Translations under genes and position numbers: made by a program
Assembly: GCA_032717465.1 (NCBI GenBank)
Contig: CM064664.1
Span: 1,182,969 to 1,246,968 of the forward strand
Direction: 5' to 3'
Length of the DNA stretch: 64,000 bases
DNA from: Coenobita brevimanus
Taxonomy: Eukaryota; Arthropoda; Malacostraca; Decapoda; Coenobitidae
In this document: in pieces, positions 59,553 to 64,000 of the stretch
Position numbering within the stretch: the stretch's first letter is position 1
How the letters are laid out: each line of letters opens with the position of its first letter
The notes under the pieces: model-generated
What the model was told of the DNA's origin: nothing
What the model saw: the letters and a program-made list of their open reading frames with translations, nothing else
The model's database searches: none

Positions 59553-60975
59553 ACACACAGCACAAACTTCCATCAATTTCCTTTCAATCCTACGGTTGGA
59601 AGATGCTAGACTACAGTAGAAAAACATTAGCCTACAGTCCACCAGGTTTACATTCACATGAGCCAAGGGTTGCAAGTAATACAATACAGAGAGTATGGTA
59701 TAAGTATATATTCAATTGTTAATGCTTATGCAGATTATCTCATTTTAGTACTCAAGTTCACAGGGTCTGAGTTTGCCTTAACCCAGACTACGTTACGCCA
59801 CCACTGGACTAGTTCCCGCAATTTACCTTACCTTATAGTAAATTGAAGGTTATTTATAGACTGTGCATAATACGGTGGAATAAAGAGATATTGCTGCATT
59901 ATTATGGAGGTAACAATACCACTATTACCTCTTCTTTACTAAAGGATAAGGAAATGTGAGTATACAACCTCCCAGTGCCTGTATTTCTTCCTGCAGAAAC
60001 AGATTTGTGTAATGACAAAATAACAAGTCTTCATCTTTTATCCTAAGTCTGACCTCTGGTCCTCGAAGATACAGTAATAGGAGAAATATATTCCACTTTC
60101 TCAGTGAGTACCATGCTCCACTAAGGAATAAAGTGTCCTTTTTTTCTATTTGTACCAAGGTTCTTCACAAGGACGCCTTTGCGTGGTGACACCCATATGA
60201 CAGGGTGACTACACTTCCTGGTTAAACAAACGTTCCTCAGCTAATCTTCCCTTATCTCGAAACGAGGATGGTAGACTTTAGATGAATGCAGTTTCAGCCT
60301 GCAGTTCACAGGGTTCCCAACCACATGAACCCGGAGCAACAAACACTCAGGTTACACATTGTCAATTTCGAGGAGTGTGTGGAAGCGCCTCAGTTGTATT
60401 GTTTTTACTGTTAACCATATACTGCTCTGGAAGGACTACTCCTCTCTTTGAGGGTTTCTGTGTAACGTGTGGATCACTGACATGTGAAGAAATTAGCTTA
60501 CTGACTGTGAGCCGATAGGTGAAGACAGGTAGGCTAAGAACCATACCCCCCAAACATTATGTCCAGAATATTCAGGCAAGAAAAGGTTGCCAGATATCTC
60601 TTTAAAAATAAACTATTGATTGATTAACTGAAATGAAATCTTGCGGCACAGCTGCCAGAATCAAATTCCAAAATAATATGAACATGAACTTCAAAGTGAA
60701 AAAAAAAAATGGTCTAGATGGCAATTTTTTATAAAACGATGAGCATTACAACCTATTGCTGTATATAACGGCCTACTTACACTGTTTGCTGTAGTTAAAT
60801 GGAGTCGGTCTTGGAGGACGACACATGCCAATAATCGAACATTGATATTTCTGATCTCTCACGGGAGGCGTGTGTCTTGGCTGAAGAGGGACGTATGTGG
60901 ATGATGATATCTGTGAGGTGGAGTCAAGATTCTGCAACTTTGACACGTGAGTCAATGTGAAGGAGGCCCATTCAA
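59391..60975. other. Unassigned DNA with a (CA)n microsatellite
   Basis: CA dinucleotides at about 59501-59559. No gene, RNA or element is recognised in the remainder; frames are short. Confidence 0.5.
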
Positions 60976-61019
60976 ATGAGCAGACTTTGGTTAGGTTATT
61001 CCTTATATATATCAGTTAT

Positions 61020-62206
61020 TCATATCTGTGTAGATCAGATATTTATTCTTAGATCTTTAGTGGAAAAGTTTCTAGAGAAGGGAAAGGAGTTGTATGCGGC
61101 TTTCATGGATTTGGAGAAAGCATATGACAGGGTGAATAGACAAGGATTGTGGAAAGTATTAAGAATATATGGAACAGATGGGAAGTTGTTGAATGCTGTG
61201 AAGAGTATGTATGATAGTGCTAAGGCTGCAGTGCGTGTGGATGGTGAACAAAGTGAATTTTTTCTCTTTGAAGGTTGGGTTGAAACAGGGATGTGCTATG
61301 TCTTCATGGTTGTTCAATCTGTACATGGATAGGGTAATAAAAGAGGTACAAGGTAGGGCAGTGGATGTTGGAGTGTTCCTAGTGGGAGAGGGTAGTGTTT
61401 GGAAACTCCCTGTACTGTTGTTTGCAGATGATACTGTGTTGTTGAGTGAAGACAAAGGGGAGCTGCAAGGTTTGGTGGATGAGTTTGGGAGAGTGTGCAA
61501 GAAACGGAATCTAAAGGTGAACGTAGGGAAGTGTAAAATGATGGTCTCTGAGAGAGGTGAAGTCAGTGAATGTACAGTGAGGTTGGATGGTGAGGAAATG
61601 GAAAATGTGAGTACGTTTAAGTACTTGGGTAGTGTGATGAGTAAGGATGGAAGTTTGGTGGGTAAAGTGCTTGAAAGGGTACAACAAGGAAGAAAAGTTG
61701 CTGGTTCCTTGAAAGCAGTGATAAGAAACAGGGAAGTGAGCATGGAAGTGAAAAAGTTACTACATGACAGTATTATGATACCAGCTCTAACGTATGGAAG
61801 TGAAGCTTGGACCTTGCTAGAGGGACACAAGAGTGAGAGCAGTGAAAATGAGTTATTTAAGAGGAGCCTGTGGAATCACATGGAGAGACAGGCTGACAAA
61901 TGAGGATATAAAGGAGCGTTGTGGTGTGGATGTGGATGTGATAGGAAGTGTTAGGAGGAACACACTGAGGTGGTTTGGCCATGTGGAGAGGATGGAGGGT
62001 GAGAGACTGACGAGGAGAGTGTATGTGAGTGAGGTGGAGGGAGGGACAGGAAGAGGGAGACCGAGGATGAAATGGAGGGATGGAGTGGAGAGGTATATGA
62101 GAGAGGAGGGTGTGAGTTGGTAGCAGGGCAGTGAAATGGCGGGGGACAGGGCGACGTGGAGGTGATCTGTTTCTGGCCACCACGTACGGGATTGAGGCGT
62201 CTGGCA

Positions 62207-62207
<1 letters not shown>
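61020..62207 (+). pseudogene. LINE-D copy: catalytic RT half, 5' truncated
   Basis: Starts at VDQIFILRSLVEKFLEKGKE and continues MDLEKAYDRVNRQGLWKVLR (first catalytic Asp). After a 1-bp frame change near 61262 it reads SLKVGLKQGCAMSSWLFNLY, LLFADDTVLLSED (FADD catalytic box, about 61418-61456), CKKRNLKVNVGKCKMMV, STFKYLGSVMSKDGSLVG and IPALTYGSEAWTL. A second frame change near 61850 leads to YLRGACGITWRDRLTNEDIK, TLRWFGHVERMEGERLTRRV and GRGRPRMKWRDGVERYMREE, ending at 62123. A 3' UTR of about 85 bp runs into (TA)n. It complements the 5' half of the same family at 8.02-9.72 kb. Two indels inactivate it. Confidence 0.9.

Positions 62208-62208
<1 letters not shown>

Positions 62209-62276
<68 letters not shown>
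62209..62276. repeat. (TA)n microsatellite between LINE-D and the LTR
   Basis: TA dinucleotides with one TG near 62221. The LINE-D 3' end abuts the left side and the LTR starts at the right edge. Confidence 0.95.
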
Positions 62277-62280
<4 letters not shown>

Positions 62281-63058
62281 ACATAGCCTATGATTTCATC
62301 ATCCTTTGTGTAATTCTAACGTACAGTATGCTGCATGTTTGATAACGAGCGTGTTCTACCTCACTCCCCCCCTCCTCCCTTATAGTAGAATAAGTCGTTC
62401 TTTCTGTTGTTCAGAGCAGGAGTGTCAACTCTTTGTCCCCTCTGGCTTCATTTGCGCATCCTTCTTACAAGTTGTATCAAGCTCTGCCGGCCCCTATATA
62501 ATGAGCTCAGTCTCTGCATTAATTGCCACTTAGATCTACTCCTCATTTTGCTCACATCTCTGTCCTCCCCTGTACAGTTGTTATTATTGTGAGTGCTCAG
62601 GAAGTCTCCAACCATCTAGCAGCTGTGTAATTTGAGTATGAGTGTTATTACATTTTGTTCTTGTACTGTATAGCATAAGGTGTTGATTCGTAGGCTTAGT
62701 AAAGTTTTTGTAATTCATATTGTCAGCCAGTGGTAATAATATTTTGTATCTGTAATAATATATCTTGCATTCACTGAGTATTATCTGGTTTTCTCATTTT
62801 ATCAGGGCTGACTTAGATAAATTTACCCTTGCTTATTTCGTGTTAATAGAGGCTATTGCAGTTAACTATATATTTAACCTGTTTTTTGCCATTACATTAT
62901 CCTTATGTGTCCTGAATGTTTTGTTGTTAGTTTGAGCATTAAACTTTAACTTGTAATTTTACCTAACTCTTTTGTTTTGAACCTGGAACTTTACGGGACA
63001 GTAGTGATTTTTAGTATTCTCTCTTAAAGTGTACATTATCTTTCTCTGTTCCGTAACA
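62277..63058 (+). mobile_element. 5' LTR of a Ty3/gypsy-like retrotransposon
   Basis: Begins TGTTACATAG and ends CCGTAACA, giving the TG..CA rule and a 6-bp inverted terminus TGTTAC/GTAACA; length 782 bp. A TATATAA box lies at about 62494 with GAGCTCAGTCTCTGCATTA downstream as a possible start region, and ATTAAA at about 62938 may be the polyadenylation signal. The 3' LTR is outside the window, so LTR status rests on the termini, the promoter-like elements and the gag that follows. The left flank is (TA)n, so a 4-6 bp target duplication cannot be judged. Confidence 0.75.
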
Positions 63059-63062
63059 TAAA

Positions 63063-63081
63063 TTTGGCGACATTTTATCAG
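63063..63081 (+). promoter_or_regulatory. Candidate primer-binding site
   Basis: TGGCGACATTTTATCAGG starts five bases after the LTR end. Retrotransposon primer-binding sites begin TGG because they pair with tRNA 3' CCA. I cannot assign the tRNA. Confidence 0.55.
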
Positions 63082-63139
63082 GATATTTAGGATATTATCA
63101 TAAGGATATTGCTTGATATTTTGTGACTGTGATTTATTC

Positions 63140-64000
63140 ATGATGTCTACTATTACTACTCTTGATGAAGCCAAAGATTTTTTGTCAAATGTGCAAACAG
63201 TGTGTGATGTAGAAAACAGAACAAAGAATGAACTTAAGCTTGTTGCTCAACAATTGGGAATTGCTGTTCGCTCTCATCATTCTAAAGATCAAATTGTTGA
63301 CATGATTAATGAAAGCTTGTTTAATGTAACTCCTCCAAATGAGCAAACGCAGATTGAATTAGCTAAGATACAGCTAGCCCTGCAGGAGGCTCGTGCTAAG
63401 GAGGCTGAATTTCAGGCAAATGCTCGTATTCAGGAGGCCCAGGCTCAGGCACAAATTGAACTTGCTAGGATTCAGGCAGACCATGAGTATCGCATGAAAC
63501 AAGGTGGAACTGGATCATCTAGCTCTGATGATTTTGATGTGGCTAAAAATGTTAAACTTGTCCCTCCTTTTAATGAATCTGATTTAACAAAGTATTTTCA
63601 GTTGTTTGAGAGGGTAGCTACAGGTTTTAATTGGCCCAAAAAGTATTGGCCAGTACTCCTTCAAACTGTTCTCACCGGTAAAGCTCAAGTAACTTATGCA
63701 TCTTTGCCTCAGGATCAATGTGATAATTATGATGTAGTTAAGAGCTTGATTCTTAAGGCCTATGAGCTTGTTCCTGAAGCCTATAGAGTAAAATTTAGGA
63801 CAACTTATAAGCAAGATAATCAATCCCATGTTGAGTATGCAAAAATCAAAGAAGATCTGTTAGAGCAGTGGTTAAATTCTAATAATGTGGATTCTGATTT
63901 TGACAAATTTAAGCAGATGATTTTGCTGGAGGACTTCAAAAGGTGTATTAATAATGATGTAAGCCTATATCTTGATGAGAGAAGACTAGATAATTTGTCT
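63140..64000 (+). CDS. gag polyprotein of a Ty3/gypsy-like LTR retrotransposon (5' part, open to window end)
   Basis: Structural protein that packages retroelement RNA in cytoplasmic particles. The frame from ATG 63140 is open for 287 codons to the last base. An N-terminal helical domain (DEAKDFLSNVQTVCDVENRT) is followed by a Gln/Ala/Glu-rich heptad-like segment at residues about 68-118 (IELARIQ repeated), a probable coiled coil. A capsid-like domain begins near residue 139: KLVPPFNESDLTKYFQLFER, NWPKKYWPVLLQTVLTGKAQ, YELVPEAYRVKFR and FKQMILLEDFKRCI. This matches the gag of gypsy elements common in fish and invertebrates, a capsid fold related to SCAN domains. The adjacent second ATG (63143) is an alternative start. 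No stop or frameshift is visible, unlike all other elements here except the short CR1/L2 piece, so it may be young. A zinc knuckle and pol would lie beyond the window. Confidence 0.85.
   Translation, partial: MMSTITTLDEAKDFLSNVQTVCDVENRTKNELKLVAQQLGIAVRSHHSKDQIVDMINESLFNVTPPNEQTQIELAKIQLALQEARAKEAEFQANARIQEAQAQAQIELARIQADHEYRMKQGGTGSSSSDDFDVAKNVKLVPPFNESDLTKYFQLFERVATGFNWPKKYWPVLLQTVLTGKAQVTYASLPQDQCDNYDVVKSLILKAYELVPEAYRVKFRTTYKQDNQSHVEYAKIKEDLLEQWLNSNNVDSDFDKFKQMILLEDFKRCINNDVSLYLDERRLDNLS

Overview
This window looks like gene-poor, repeat-saturated DNA from an arthropod, most plausibly a decapod crustacean. The reasons are very long (TA)n, (CT)n and (GT)n microsatellites, several families of decayed non-LTR retrotransposons (LINEs), piggyBac, hAT and tyrosine-recombinase elements, and no operons, ribosome binding sites or convincing host exons. 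The decapod assignment is inference from this repeat style and cannot be proved from the window. I found no cellular gene that I would defend. Nearly every long reading frame is a piece of a transposable element.

Layout. 1-1300: unassigned AT-rich DNA with a weak internal duplication. 1300-3600: decayed LINE-A (+) and a LINE-D fragment (-). 3.9-8.0 kb: a short foldback repeat, then a nearly intact piggyBac transposase (one in-frame stop) with repeated 3' DNA and a TTAA end lying against a LINE-D copy (-, 8.0-9.7 kb). 11.8-14.1 kb (-): relics of a DIRS/Ngaro-like tyrosine-recombinase retroelement around a 118-bp tandem repeat. 14.46-15.25 kb: a palindrome with a (TA)n core. 15.87-24.46 kb: a hAT element with matching termini and a perfect 8-bp target duplication. 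A full-length LINE-B and an RTE-like LINE (LINE-C) sit inside it, in what looks like one (TA)n tract. 22.46-31.17 kb: a young direct duplication of about 4.6 kb. 30.5-39.3 kb: one LINE-B split by a second LINE-B copy, itself split by a piggyBac MITE, and by a separate 2.2-kb TTAA element that holds a CR1/L2-like fragment. 39.7-42.8 kb: a second piggyBac (-). 42.8-46.7 kb: a 3.9-kb element with about 740-bp inverted termini and a GC-rich minisatellite interior. 47.1-51.2 kb: a second LINE-A (-) split by a second MITE, then a third MITE. 52.6-59.4 kb: a Tc1-like fragment and two minus-strand LINEs. 61.0-62.2 kb: LINE-D (+). 62.28 kb to the end: the 5' LTR and open gag of an LTR retrotransposon that runs off the window.

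The elements do not form a pathway. What links them is insertion history, which the target duplications and restored host sequences let one order. LINE-A to LINE-E are working names used here only.
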